NCBI GenBank assembly: GCA_008360975.2 | Contig: CM039182.1 | Coordinates: 19,564,324 to 19,628,323 of the forward strand | Origin: Lichenostomus cassidix | Lineage: Eukaryota > Chordata > Aves > Passeriformes > Meliphagidae | Direction: 5' to 3' | DNA: 64,000 nt | Part shown: piece after piece, positions 53,101 to 64,000 of the stretch | How positions within the stretch are numbered: position 1 is the stretch's first letter | How the letters are laid out: every line of letters starts with the position of its first letter | Notes under the pieces: generated by a model | The model's input: the letters and a program-made list of their open reading frames with translations, nothing else | Database searches by the model: none | What the model was told of the DNA's origin: nothing | Position numbers and translations under genes: made by a program

Positions 53101-54255
53101 TGCCAGATGTCATTTCCCTCCCTCCTTGTCTTGGCTGCGCTAATCTGATCCTCCATGGCATGCTGCTTGGCTCTTGGAGCAGGAGGGACTCCACTCCACA
53201 ACGAAAGGTAAAATGTAGCAGAAAATTAATGACCTTTCCATAGGGTAAATGTGGTTTTTTATCTCCATGAGCCATTGTACCATGAAGATTGAGTAGTGCA
53301 ACTGCCAGGGTGAAAGGGGAAGGAGAGACAGCAGGAATACACAGCTCAAAGCCGGGCTGAAAAATTCCTTCCTGGCAGCACACCAACCCTTAAGGCAGCC
53401 TAGCTATAAACATCAAACTGCAAAGGGTTGGTTTTGAGAACATTACTGCAGAATAATGCTGATTTGATTTCAGACAAGTAATTTTTGGTAAGTACTTTGA
53501 GTTTATGCAGCAAAAGGAGGCAAGGAAAGACAAGTCTTCAAGCTTTTGTTTGTTCCTCCATTTTCTCACTTATTGCTAAGCCTCTTTTACTCAACTTTCA
53601 CCCAACCTTTACTAAGACTGAAGTTCTCATTTTGTAAGAAAATTGTTTTCAATGAAGCACCTTCAAGTTTTACAAGAAAAATTATTCTGAGAAATATCAG
53701 CAGTCACATTAATGCTGTGATGCAAATGATATAATAGCCACAGCCAATTAATTGCCATCAAAACCATCTTTTCTATTTCCAAAGAAAATTTTTTGAAGGA
53801 AACCTTTGTGCCCCTAAAACATGAAATGGTGCATAAGATTTCCCCATTTTCTCTGACTTTGTGCTGCCCTGAATTTTATTGAGATAACTGTCCTTGAAGT
53901 GTCCTTTAAAAACCAAGTTAGTACTGACATAATATTTTTGTGTTGTAACATTGCAATGGTATCCCATGTGACCTCTCTAGAAAAAAATTGCCAAAAGCCT
54001 GATAGCAGCATTTTGATCTCAATCATGTGCAAAGAAGAAAACAGTGGCAAGTATCAATCAAATTTACTATACATTTTGAAATATGTACTTTTATATTATT
54101 GTGAAACCTTGTATTTTAAAATATGTGCTCAAATACTTCCTATGACATGTTTCTCAAATCTGTATGGTTTCCTTATATCGTTAGATGCTAACAAAACAAA
54201 TTTCCTTTCAAATTTGTCCTGGTCTATTTTGTAGGAGGAATAGCTTGAAATAGAG

Positions 54256-54283
54256 ATTATATATATATATATATTTTTTTTTT
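54256..54283. repeat. (AT)n followed by poly(T)
   Basis: About nine AT units run directly into a T10 tract, in the 5' flank of CACNB2. Confidence 0.85.
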
Positions 54284-55066
54284 CTCCATGAGGGAATTAC
54301 TCTTATAAAAATAATATTAAAAGCTATACTTCTAAAATTACATATCTATTAAAAGCAACAGCTAATATATTGGCATCCAAGCCTGTGGCACCCAGGACAT
54401 TAAACACCAAACCACTCTGTACTAGTCCAGTGGGCAGTGCAGGAGCTGCTGGTCCCAGTGAAAGCCATGATGAAACACATCCATGTTTACTCTTGTGTTT
54501 CCTGAATGCATAGTTCTGAAAAAGGCAGCAAAGAGCAAAAGTGATGAAGCATTGCTGTTTCAAGGAGGGCATTCCAGGCCATCAGTGATCTCACAAAGCA
54601 TCCGTAATAAACCAAATCTAAAGTGTTACTTAAAACAATGCCTTAATAGGAAATCTGATCAGAACTGCTTTTCCTTATGGCATTTGTGAAACTCTGTGGC
54701 CACTCAAGACACGTGTTAATGACAGGCTGTGTCAGCTCTGGTGCCATCTGAAGTCTGCCCAGGTGAATTCAATAGGCAGAGGCAGCTCCATGGCAACAAA
54801 TACTAAAGAAACATGCTGTTAGCCAGAGACCTAATTCTACAAAGATACATGGAGAGTATTCTGGCACAACAGGAAGAAAAATACATTTCAAAGAGTGATA
54901 ATGAGCAAAGCCTTAAAAATTTTCCTTCTCAAGTAAAGAAGCAGATCATGGTATTTTTTAATTAGCCATAAAGGATTTTTCCTGATAACAAAATATATTC
55001 AGGATGAGATCTTACAGCCTTTGCTTGGGCAATATTCAAATAAATTTCATGTAGTTGTTTGGGCTT

Positions 55067-55148
55067 TTTTTGTTTGGGTTTTTTTTTGTTTGTTTGTTTG
55101 TGGGGTTTTTGTTTGTTTGTTTGGTTTTGGTTTTGGTTTTGGTTTTTT
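55067..55148. repeat. T/G-rich simple repeat, (TTTG)n and (GGTTTT)n
   Basis: TTTG units at 55088-55131 pass into GGTTTT units at 55131-55147, with almost no C or A on the plus strand over about 80 bases. The strong strand asymmetry also makes several open frames here meaningless. Confidence 0.9.
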
Positions 55149-57167
55149 CTTCTCGTATAATCAGGTTGCATCTGTTTATTCACTCAAAGCTCAGGAAGTC
55201 CTGCAATTTTTCATGCCCACCTGAAGAGAGAAGCATCAAAAAATGGAACCATTGATGTTCAGCTGTTACTTAAGCCCTAGTTTTCCAAGATTTGTGAATG
55301 AGCTGTATATCAGGGTACCAAAAGGAGTCCTGAAAATCATTCATGGTAGCCTCTTTAGTTTCATAGAATCTTTCATGAGTTACAAAGTGCTCTACACTAG
55401 TTTTTGACTGGATGCCAGAATCCCAAACATGATTTCTCATGTATTGGACATGTTTCAGCATGGCTTATAAGCACTAACATAATTCTTACTTCATGTAAGT
55501 TTTTTCTAGCACTTTATACAAACTAATTTAATATTTACTGTAGTAAATGTGTTTATATCTTCCAAATGCTCATCTACTATTCAATACATAGCAAAACCCC
55601 ACATTTTCATTTCTACAGGCTGACACAAAACATTTAGAATAGATCAAACACATGACAAAAGACAACAATGTGTGTAAAAGTCTCTCAACAACAGAATAAC
55701 ATATAGGTGAATGGCTGCTTGCATAAGTAGTATGGCCAATGTCATAAGAATTACCAGTGTAAATTTCTGGGGTCTGTATTTTGGGTCACTCTGAAGTTGT
55801 TTCTTTAAGAAAAATCTCTGTTGCATGCTTTAACAAAAAACAATACTGTTTTATTCAGTTTTGCTATATATGTCACCCAGCATAAAGGAAACAATGACAG
55901 TAAACATAGTGAGATAGTCAGAACCAAAATTTTAGCTGTTTGTAGCCAAACCATTGTTCACGAATCAACTCCTGAACTCCTGCTGTTTCAAATCCAGTAT
56001 AACAATTTAAAACAAGATTAATTCTTGGTTCTCACTTGTATGTTCAGTGTAATAGCTCTCCAAACAGTAGCTGTTGCTGAAGCAGCAATGTCCTAAAGCA
56101 GCAAAGTGGCCAGCTGACTGTGGTCACCCACTCAGCAGTTCCAGCTTCATTTGCTGTGTAGATCCTTCTGGAAGAAGCATCAGTTTGTCTGTAGTGTTTG
56201 TTCAGCCATTAGTGTGAACTAGAAGGGCTTTTAGTGGGAACTTCTGCCAAAATGTTCTTTCTTTTTGGTTCTTTTTCTTTCCTCTAAATAAACAAGGTTA
56301 AAGTTGTAATAAGGGCGTTTACATGTCTTTTAATCTATTTGCAATGAAAACAGAGTTCACACACAGTATCTACGTGAAGATCATGTATAAGGTAGAAACT
56401 TGTTATATCCTCCTTGCTATAAGAGTTCATGATCAGATTAGGTGCTACTCATAAGTGCTCCTCCACACTGCAGTTTAGATCACTACATAGCTGGGTGTCT
56501 GCTCTGCTTTCCTTGGAATGCACATGCTGTTGTGCAACAAGCCTATAAACTCTTTTTAATTAGCATTCATGTTGCTGTTTGCCACTGCAAGAAAAGTTCA
56601 TTTACCATGATCTGCTAGACTGTCTATATATAATTGCCATGTGCAGAGGTACATGTTTTAAGAAAATTTTCTGTTTTAAGAAAATCCACGACTCCTGCAT
56701 TTGCTACCATGCTTCAATTAGAAAGGGAAAAAACAACTCTAAGATAGGTGTCTTTCTTGCAAAAATATGTGTTCCAGTACATTTAATGTTTTCACTTTTC
56801 TGAATGTCTTGCAGAATTAATTATTTTGCCAAGTGGCTTGCACTGTATAATTTAAATGCCTTTTTTCTTTTTTTTTTAACATTTTAAAATAGAGTGTTGA
56901 TTAAAAATAATAGTACCATTACAGAGTGAAATTATAACTTGCAGATCAGGAAAAAGAAGTACAGAACAGTTCAGTATTTCCAAGGTGAGACTGTACTGGC
57001 TTTTTAACCAAAATAGGCATTGGATAAATTAAAATGTTCTTTAAGAACAGAAATCAAATCTCAGGATATTTCAAACTTGGAATATTCAACCATCAGACTA
57101 AAAATTAATATTCACCCCTCATTCCTTGTCCTGTCAAAATGGGTATTCAGAATAGAGACCATTTATG

Positions 57168-57345
57168 ATCATAGAATGATAGAATTACAGAATATTTTGG
57201 GTTGGAAGGGACATTTAAAGGTCATCCGGTCCATTCCCGTGCAATGAACAGAGATATCGTCAACTAGATCAGGCTGCTCAGAGCCCTGTCTAATCTGACT
57301 TTGAATGTTTTCAGGGATGGTGCATCCTCTGACTGCGATGATTAC
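57168..57345 (-). mobile_element. CR1 LINE 3' tail, minus strand
   Basis: It begins with the inverted CR1 terminus 'atcatagaatgatagaatta' and continues 'gggttggaagggacatttaa', then 'gatcaggctgctcagagccc'. Similarity fades after about 57345. It is heavily diverged and 5'-truncated, in the 5' flank of CACNB2. Confidence 0.9.
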
Positions 57346-58509
57346 AGGAACTTCCTGACAGATGTGTGTTGTGGATATAAGCACCCTTATAGGCGTTTCT
57401 TAGGGGAAAAAGTTACCTAGTCTTTGGTCCCATTGAAAGAAAATACAAAGTCCATTGAGTTGAGTGCCTTTAAAATCACTTGGCACCCCAGGGGGGGTTT
57501 TCAGTTTGTTCTTCACTAGTGCTGAACCTCAATTCCGATGCCATTTTATGAGAGTAATCCTGTTTTTAGATCAGACCTTACATTTTAGAACTAAAATTTC
57601 AGAGATACTACACAACATCTTTTAGAGAAAATCCAAACTTGTCAAATCAAACAAAAAAAGTCAATTCCAAACAGAAAAACATGACAAAAAGTGTTGAAAA
57701 CACAAGTGGTAAAGCTGATCTGACATACCTTAAAATGTCCTTTTTTGGCTTTTGGGTAATTAAACAGATATCAGATTATAAGACAAAATATTCTTAAAAA
57801 CAGAAACAAAAACTATTTCAGTGTAGTTACTGTTTGCTCAGTTGGTCTATGCATACAACTTTTTTTTAATGAGGAGCAACATAAATATTAGAAAGGTAGA
57901 CTGTATACAGGTATAAAAACTATAAATGCAAAATGTTTTAAAAATAATTCCTTTAACAGAAAAATTTTTTTTAAAAAATGTCCAGGAGGTAAAATGACGT
58001 ATTGCAACCGACCAGGGCAATGGAACACTTGGCAGTTTCTAACACTTTCACATCTTCCTTACTAAATGTGCTTCTATAGGAAAAGCATTGAAGAATCAAC
58101 TTAGGTACAACATTTTGAAAATCTAGTTCGATTATATTTTCAGAGCTCAGAGAGCTAGAAGTAGCACTGTATTACATTCAAAGTTAATGATCAGACTGGG
58201 AGCCATTTGCAATGAGTGTACAGCATCAGTTTATTACAAAACCAAACATCCTCCCACTCCGAACCAAAATGAAGTCTTTCAGGATTTAGTATCCTAAAAT
58301 TGCTGGTACCACTCTTACCTCCCAGACAAGGAATCAAACTTCTTTAGAAAATAATTCAATGCAATTACTTTTTAAGTGGGTTTAGCAATTGTACAAAAAG
58401 GAGGATTAGATTTGACTGACCAACTTTATTGGCAAAAGTATATAGCAAACCCCACTTGTAACCCTTAGTAGAGGTTCGTCTGTCTGTGATCCAAGGCTAA
58501 GTCGGGTTA

Positions 58510-58552
58510 AAACGAAAAGAAAGAAAGACGAAAGAAAGAGACAAAAGAAAAT
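58510..58552. repeat. GA-rich (GAAA)n tract
   Basis: An imperfect GAAA/GAAAGAAAGAC purine run, with no other features. Confidence 0.7.
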
Positions 58553-59574
58553 TGCTGGTAAAAGAAAAATAATAAAAGCCTGAAAATTTTGAAAAGTGAA
58601 AGCACAGACAGAAAGGTATTTGATGAAAAGCAGTTGTTTTCTAAAGAATATAAAATATTTTCCAAGTTGTTTTATTCTTTACTTAGCCGTTCAGACTAGT
58701 AAGAGGAAAATCATGTTGTTGACATAGGCAGGCCATAGACCCTACTGTAAATTGTCGCATTTCATTGGTATCAGAGCAGTACTGTAAGATGTCAGATGTG
58801 AAGCCCTCAAGCTGTAGAAGAATACAGAAGAAGTATAACTGCTGCAGAAGTAAAATCAGCACCCTTCATTGTTTGTTAGATTACAAAGACCACATGATCT
58901 TTGAATAGTATCTTTGTCAGTAGGAAATTACAGTTCTCTGTGGGACCTTAGATTAACAAGAACTCACCTTGTCAAGTGGCATTTTTATAATCTCTATTTC
59001 AACTTTCCTTGCTCTCTGTAAAAATACCCCAAGATGTTAATACTGTGAACAAAGAAATCTGCAGATAGATTGCATCTTTGCATTTCTAGCACACAATGTA
59101 CATATTGTTAAATCTTTGTCAGTCAGTGGCTTTGTTGAGAGCAAATCACTGCAGATTGGAAATCCAAACGATTTAATCACCTTCTCCTCTGCTTCAAAAT
59201 TTTTTTGAAACACTACCGCTGGTCCACAAAGATTTCCAAAGACAAGGATAAATGAAAGCTTGGTGAGGAACAACAGTGGCTCTGTGACTACATGGTTTAG
59301 CAAAGTGTGTAAAGGTCTCTCCCAGCACATCCCCAGCAGCCAGAAGTTTGTACTGAGGATGGCTGAAGGGAGCTGGCACAGATAACAGGAGAGTGTCAGG
59401 ATCCAGCCAGGGCTGCACATTCCACCTGAACAAGCTGGTAGTACTCAGGTGGCTGGCACACACTGCACTCTGTCCTGCTGGAAGCGTGCTGCTTCTGTGC
59501 TGGCCAGCTCTCATAAAACTACCTCTGATTTATGGCTTCAGCCTGTGTGATCCTTGGCTATAGTGGGATATGTG

Positions 59575-59608
59575 CTCACAGGCGAGCTGAACTCACAGGC
59601 GAGCTAAA
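59575..59608. repeat. 17-bp tandem duplication
   Basis: CTCACAGGCGAGCTGAA (59575-59591) is followed directly by CTCACAGGCGAGCTAAA (59592-59608), with one mismatch. Confidence 0.9.
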
Positions 59609-62260
59609 TGTAGGGCTCTCTGAGTCTCTAACCCTTCTGCTGTTCATTTTCCTTACTGTTTCAGAGAGAAAGTGATTTAACTGAAGTTTGTTCCACATGG
59701 ATATGAGTTCATGCATGGAAACTATGAGGCCAAAATGCCCTAAGACAAACACAGCAGAATGTCATGAATAGGAGGTGATGCTTGGCTGTTCTCAGGATAC
59801 CCTGAATGAGTCTTATACACAACTTCAGTTAGCACTAAACCTTATGCATTTGGAGCACAGACTGGTTAGACTGCTGTGCTGGCACTTTTCAGATTGCACC
59901 ATAATCAAGAGAAACCAGCCTAAAAATGTGTGCAGTAAAATCAGTTCACACAAAGAGCTGTGTAACTGCAGTCCTTTAAGCCCTACAGGAAATAATATAC
60001 AGTGGCAGGAAGGCAACAACCACATATACCATAAAGCAAGGACATCAGGACTGATTGGACTAATGATAAAGTTTCTTGAACATCTGGTAATTAGTCTTAG
60101 TTTGGAAGGATTGTAAAATGTTGGGTTATATAACCAATTCCCTTTAACTCTAGTCAGTATGTATATGCCAAAAGACCTTTGTTTCTATGGCTTCTCAGTT
60201 GTTTTTATGAAGTTTAAGAGAAAAACATGTTTAGAGTTGTACATCCCACTTAGAAAAAAAGTCAAAATGTCAAGAAGCAACATTATGCTGAGAGGTACCA
60301 CAGAAAAAGTTTTAGCTGTAAGCAGAGCAGAATCAAAAAATAAGTTCATTGACACAGATGAAGTATGATTCTGCATTTCAGAGTTTGGAGTTTATCTGAT
60401 GACTGCTTATGCATACCTACCAGGCTGGCATATTGAGTGCCAAACAGCCAAATATCTGTGGTGTTGAAACACTGTTTGGTTCAATAGCTGTTGAAACCAC
60501 CATATAGAATGGACAGAATTGGTTGCCTAATAAATCTTGTCACTTTCTTTGGGCTAAAAGTGCAAAATCTGCTCTCTGGTGTCTCCTTTCCTTTTCATCA
60601 AAGCAGCAGTTGCTCTCTTGCTAAATATTATTCCATGTTATTCTATGTCCTTGTACTCTGGTATTTATTCTGATTGTAATTTGTGTTACCAGTGCAATTC
60701 TATCACTATTCTATGGTGATTTTCTTACTAGAGTTTTACAGCAGTTCTTGTATCCTGCTTATTTTAAGCATGTATTTGTTGTAGCATTCAATGAAGCTTC
60801 TCAAATTAACCGTAGTGATGTGAACATGCATCTAAGAGCACTGGTCTCATGCACAAGAATGCTGCTGGTAAAAAAAATACATATGATAATGCTTCCAAAA
60901 ATAGTGTTTCACCAGTGTTACTTCTGACCAACAAAACTCTCCTGAGAGACTTGTAAACATGCTACCCACATTAGTAGTTTTGTCACATACAATCACATCA
61001 CACTGTACCAGGGCTAGGAAAAACTTTTTAATAAGTCAGTATTTTATTTCAGCTTCATAAATATAAATCCAGTCTAGTAAAGGATATCTTAGCAAGCAGG
61101 CTAGTATAAAAGTAATGATAATTTTTTTAAAAATCCCTTTCTGTGACATCAGATGTTCTAAAATTACTAAAGCTGAGTAACAGCCAACTGGGATAACTTA
61201 GTTGTTATTTTGATTGATAAACTCCTATAGGATAGCTCTGAATTGAGGCAGAGACCAGGCAAGCTCTAGTTCTTTTCATAATAATTCAAAACAATCAATT
61301 ATTCTCAACAAAACTCTTCTTATGTATTTTATACGGATGAACTATTTTGGAATTATTATCATAAATCTTTCAGAGAAAAGGAAAATATTAACGCCAATGT
61401 GCACTCATTTTGAACAGTGATCTCATTTACAGGCCATAGGGAGTATTTCAAGCTATTATAGAAGCATGTTTTAAATTGTAATTGTCTTTAAAATGGTGAG
61501 TCATTTGAGTTCCAGCTAAGACAGCTCAGTTTGTAGAGCTGCTGGCTGGGGTTATGCGGTAGGATACAGACACAAGCCACCTTTTCCCCTGAGATTTTAT
61601 CAGGAATAGTTTTTAAGTGCTCTTGTCACATTTCACACTACAATGGGTGCAAGAAGAGTGGCTCAGATTAGGTCAGGTTCTCCGAGCATTGCCAGGTAAG
61701 TCACTCCAGAGGAGAGATCAGATTTTTCTAGTTTGATTATTGCAGCGCTCTGGGCTTCTATCAAGTATTGAAACTGCCTTAAGATGATGTTGGTTTATTG
61801 CAGTTCTCTAAATTTGCTAAGACTATTGTTCTTCAGAGGATTTACAACACTGACAGCTATTGCATAGCCCTTCTTGCATAGCAGCCTGAAAACCAGGTTG
61901 GAACACTGAGTGTACATCTCTTCCTCTGTGGATGCAATAATTTCATACTGTAATACCAAAGAATCCAAATTTTAGTCCTAATCAACAAGCCTGAGTCACA
62001 CTTTATCTAATGCCCACCCTGACACAACTGCCCTGTGCAGCTGTAGCTGGTGGAAATTTGAAACCTGTGGAAGTGAAGTAGCAGTGCCCTGAGATGGGCA
62101 CTCCAGGCAAAGCCACTGCTCTCATTGTCAGATTTTTATCATCTTTACAGGCTGATAAAAATGCCTGAGAAGGCAGAGAATGCTGTAGCTATATTTACTG
62201 CCATCTTATCCATTTCTCAGGAGTTGCTTCACATGAATACAACTTAGCTTAGCTTGGTAA

Positions 62261-62282
62261 TAAATAAATAAATAAATAAATA
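62261..62282. repeat. (TAAA)n microsatellite
   Basis: Five and a half perfect TAAA units. Confidence 0.9.
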
Positions 62283-62648
62283 CAAGTCTCACTTCAAGAT
62301 TTTGCACCAGATACTGTTTTAAATACTCAAGCCTTTAAAATGAGATCTATTCAGATAGCCATTATTTTTCCCTTACAAAATGTAATCACTGAAGAGACCA
62401 GAAAAATCCTAAGCTTCTGAACCTCTACGAGACATTGGGTAGAAAACAAATTCACAGGTTAGTGACCTGTTTTCCACAGCAGCTTCCAATTTTCACTTCC
62501 ATGATGTTAAAATTTGGTCTTGCTAGGAATTCCCAAATGAGATGCATTTAAAAGAGAGGAATGCTATAAAATGAGAAGATATAAATATTACTTCAACAGT
62601 TTTGGAAGGTCTAAAGCCTTTTTCTCATTTGGTCTTGGCACAGTGCTG

Positions 62649-62655
62649 TCTATCC

Positions 62656-62687
<32 letters not shown>

Positions 62688-62709
62688 GTCTAAAAAAAAA
62701 AAAAAAAAA
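62649..62709. repeat. (TCTA)n microsatellite followed by A18
   Basis: About eleven TCTA units (one TCCA and one TCTG variant) over 62649-62692 run directly into an 18-base A tract ending at 62709. It is likely to be length-polymorphic. Confidence 0.92.
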
Positions 62710-63953
62710 CCAAAACACAACCAAATGTAAATATTTATTGCAAGGCCTGGTTTTGTATATCCAAAAAATTTAAGGATGACAACCAAATGTCTCGTCAATT
62801 CACCAGGAGAACTCAAAAATAAATAGTCCTTCTTTATTGTGATATCCAGTGCACAATAATGAAATAAATTTTCCTGCCAGAAAAATACATATTAATTTTC
62901 ATTTCTACTATCATGGATCTGGCCCACAGCATAAATAAGGGATTAGTATGAAGTATACAGTATTCATAAGAATGCATTCACTATGCAGTACATTAATGCA
63001 CTACCACTTTCATTATCTCCCAATTTTCTTCACACCATAAATATATTCTCAAAGCAAACATGTAACATACAGGTGGTGTCACCACTAAAACTATTGATAT
63101 TTTCATATCATTTACAATATGAACTGTTACTTTCTGTGACTTTATGAGCAATATATATCTGACCCAGAAAAAATTACAACATTTAGAAAACAGATACTAG
63201 TTTCTTTAGAGCAGCCATGTCATCAACTTCTGCTTTATTGTTTATAACTAAAAGATATCAAGAAACAATATCTAAAAAATCCTATGGTTTGCAAACCAGT
63301 GAGCTTATAATAGATTTTATTCTAAACCCACTAACTTGTGTCATGAGAAGGATGGGAATTACACTTCTTAAGGAAAAGCATGTTAAAGATTTCACATTAA
63401 ATATTGACATTGGATTAAATATTATTGAAACATAGCATTTCTTGGGTGAATAGCAGTAGTTTACAATTCCATAGCTGTTTACAGCACAAAAGATTTTCTT
63501 TCATTGTATCACAGTAAAGTATGAGACTTAAGGCAAATAGAAACTTTCCCTGGAGGAACCAAATTTTCAACATTTTGGGAAAAAGTCAACAACAACAACA
63601 ATAACAATTGCTGCAATAAGGCCACTGAATACCCTCCACTCTATCTTGCAGCACCTTTGTGAATTAATTTTGCCAATTAGTTGTAATTGCCTGATAAGCC
63701 TTTGAGAAAGCCTGTGATCAAAGTAGCAAAAGTAAGTGAAACAGCACAGAGGTGTGTATTTGTGAACTTCCAAACATTTAATTTTGGTTTTCTGCCAAAA
63801 TTAAGAGGAAGTGTTGGACAGCTTTCTACATTTGCAGCTATAAATACTGATAAATTTTTGACCACAAGAAATAAGCAATTGAGAGTCAGGGTGAACTGCT
63901 TCCTACAGTGATTCTTTAAGGGGCTCTGAAAACGTCTAATTAAATGATCTGTG

Positions 63954-63958
<5 letters not shown>

Positions 63959-63998
<40 letters not shown>
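63959..63998. repeat. (TA)n microsatellite at the window end
   Basis: About 20 perfect TA units end two bases before the window edge. Confidence 0.95.

Positions 63999-64000
<2 letters not shown>

Larger units (their letters stand above)
48966..57167. other. 5' flank of CACNB2, no gene seen
   Basis: AT-rich intergenic-looking sequence from the CpG island edge to the CR1 tail. It holds the possible divergent exon at 50053 and the simple repeats near 54.3 and 55.1 kb. I find no recognisable protein-coding exon. Confidence 0.65.
57346..64000. other. Distal 5' flank, microsatellites only
   Basis: AT-rich, with several microsatellites. A perfect donor-like CAG|GTAAGT occurs on the plus strand at 61693-61701, but no convincing exon can be built around it. 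Confidence 0.65.

Noticed and set aside
59775..60116. 113-codon plus-strand open frame
   Set aside because: AT-rich sequence, no recognisable similarity, and no splice or promoter context.
61520..61545. tRNA A-box-like sequence 'agctcagtttgtagagctg'
   Set aside because: There is no matching B box (GGTTCGANTCC) at the right distance and no cloverleaf can be drawn. At most it is a fossil tRNA-derived SINE.
1..64000. Bacterial or phage systems, CRISPR arrays, operons, rRNA and tRNA genes
   Set aside because: None is present. The sequence is plainly vertebrate nuclear DNA with introns, CR1 and LTR remnants.

Overview
The window is vertebrate nuclear DNA, and almost certainly from a bird. It is AT-rich and gene-poor. 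It carries several CR1 LINE fragments with the characteristic avian 3' end (the 'catagaat' and 'ttccaacc' region) and one solo LTR of an avian ERVL-type endogenous retrovirus. It also has a single sharply bounded CpG island. There are no operons, CRISPR arrays, bacterial genes or intact mobile elements.

The one gene I can identify is CACNB2, the beta-2 subunit of voltage-gated calcium channels, on the minus strand (transcription runs from high to low coordinates). The CpG island at about 48055-48965 is its promoter and first exon. Coding starts at 48324, and exon 1 encodes 32 residues beginning MVQSDMSKSPP, the N-terminus of the beta-2d (N4) type. After an intron of about 10.5 kb, exon 2 at 37661-37753 encodes the conserved 31-residue segment from SYGKGARRK to SNSFVRQ. 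Both exons have consensus splice sites and stay in phase 0. The next conserved exon (GSADSYTSRPSDSD...) and the SH3 and guanylate-kinase core were not found, so the gene must continue past the left edge of the window.

The most interesting locus is 18935-19150, also on the minus strand and about 18.5 kb downstream of exon 2. It is an open frame of 72 codons that starts with ATG, sits beside a small local CpG cluster, and ends exactly in phase 0 at a CAG|GTATGA splice donor, so it could splice to the same downstream exon. It encodes a strongly acidic peptide (20 D/E against 4 K/R). I do not recognise it among the beta-2 N-termini I know, and I propose it as a candidate alternative first exon of CACNB2.

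Layout by region: 1-18934 is intron with a CR1 fragment (2170-2895), a diverged tandem duplication, an AT-rich minisatellite, a hairpin cluster, a minus-strand CR1 (13885-14535) and an LTR (16994-17592). 18935-19150 is the candidate exon. 19151-37660 is intron with a short CR1 at 19665-19904. 37661-37753 is exon 2, and 37754-48228 is intron 1. 48055-48965 is the CpG island, which contains exon 1, a 12-bp/48-bp higher-order minisatellite and G-quadruplex-forming repeats. 48966-64000 is the 5' flank, with a CR1 tail at about 57168, several microsatellites, and one exon-like plus-strand segment that might belong to a divergent non-coding transcript.
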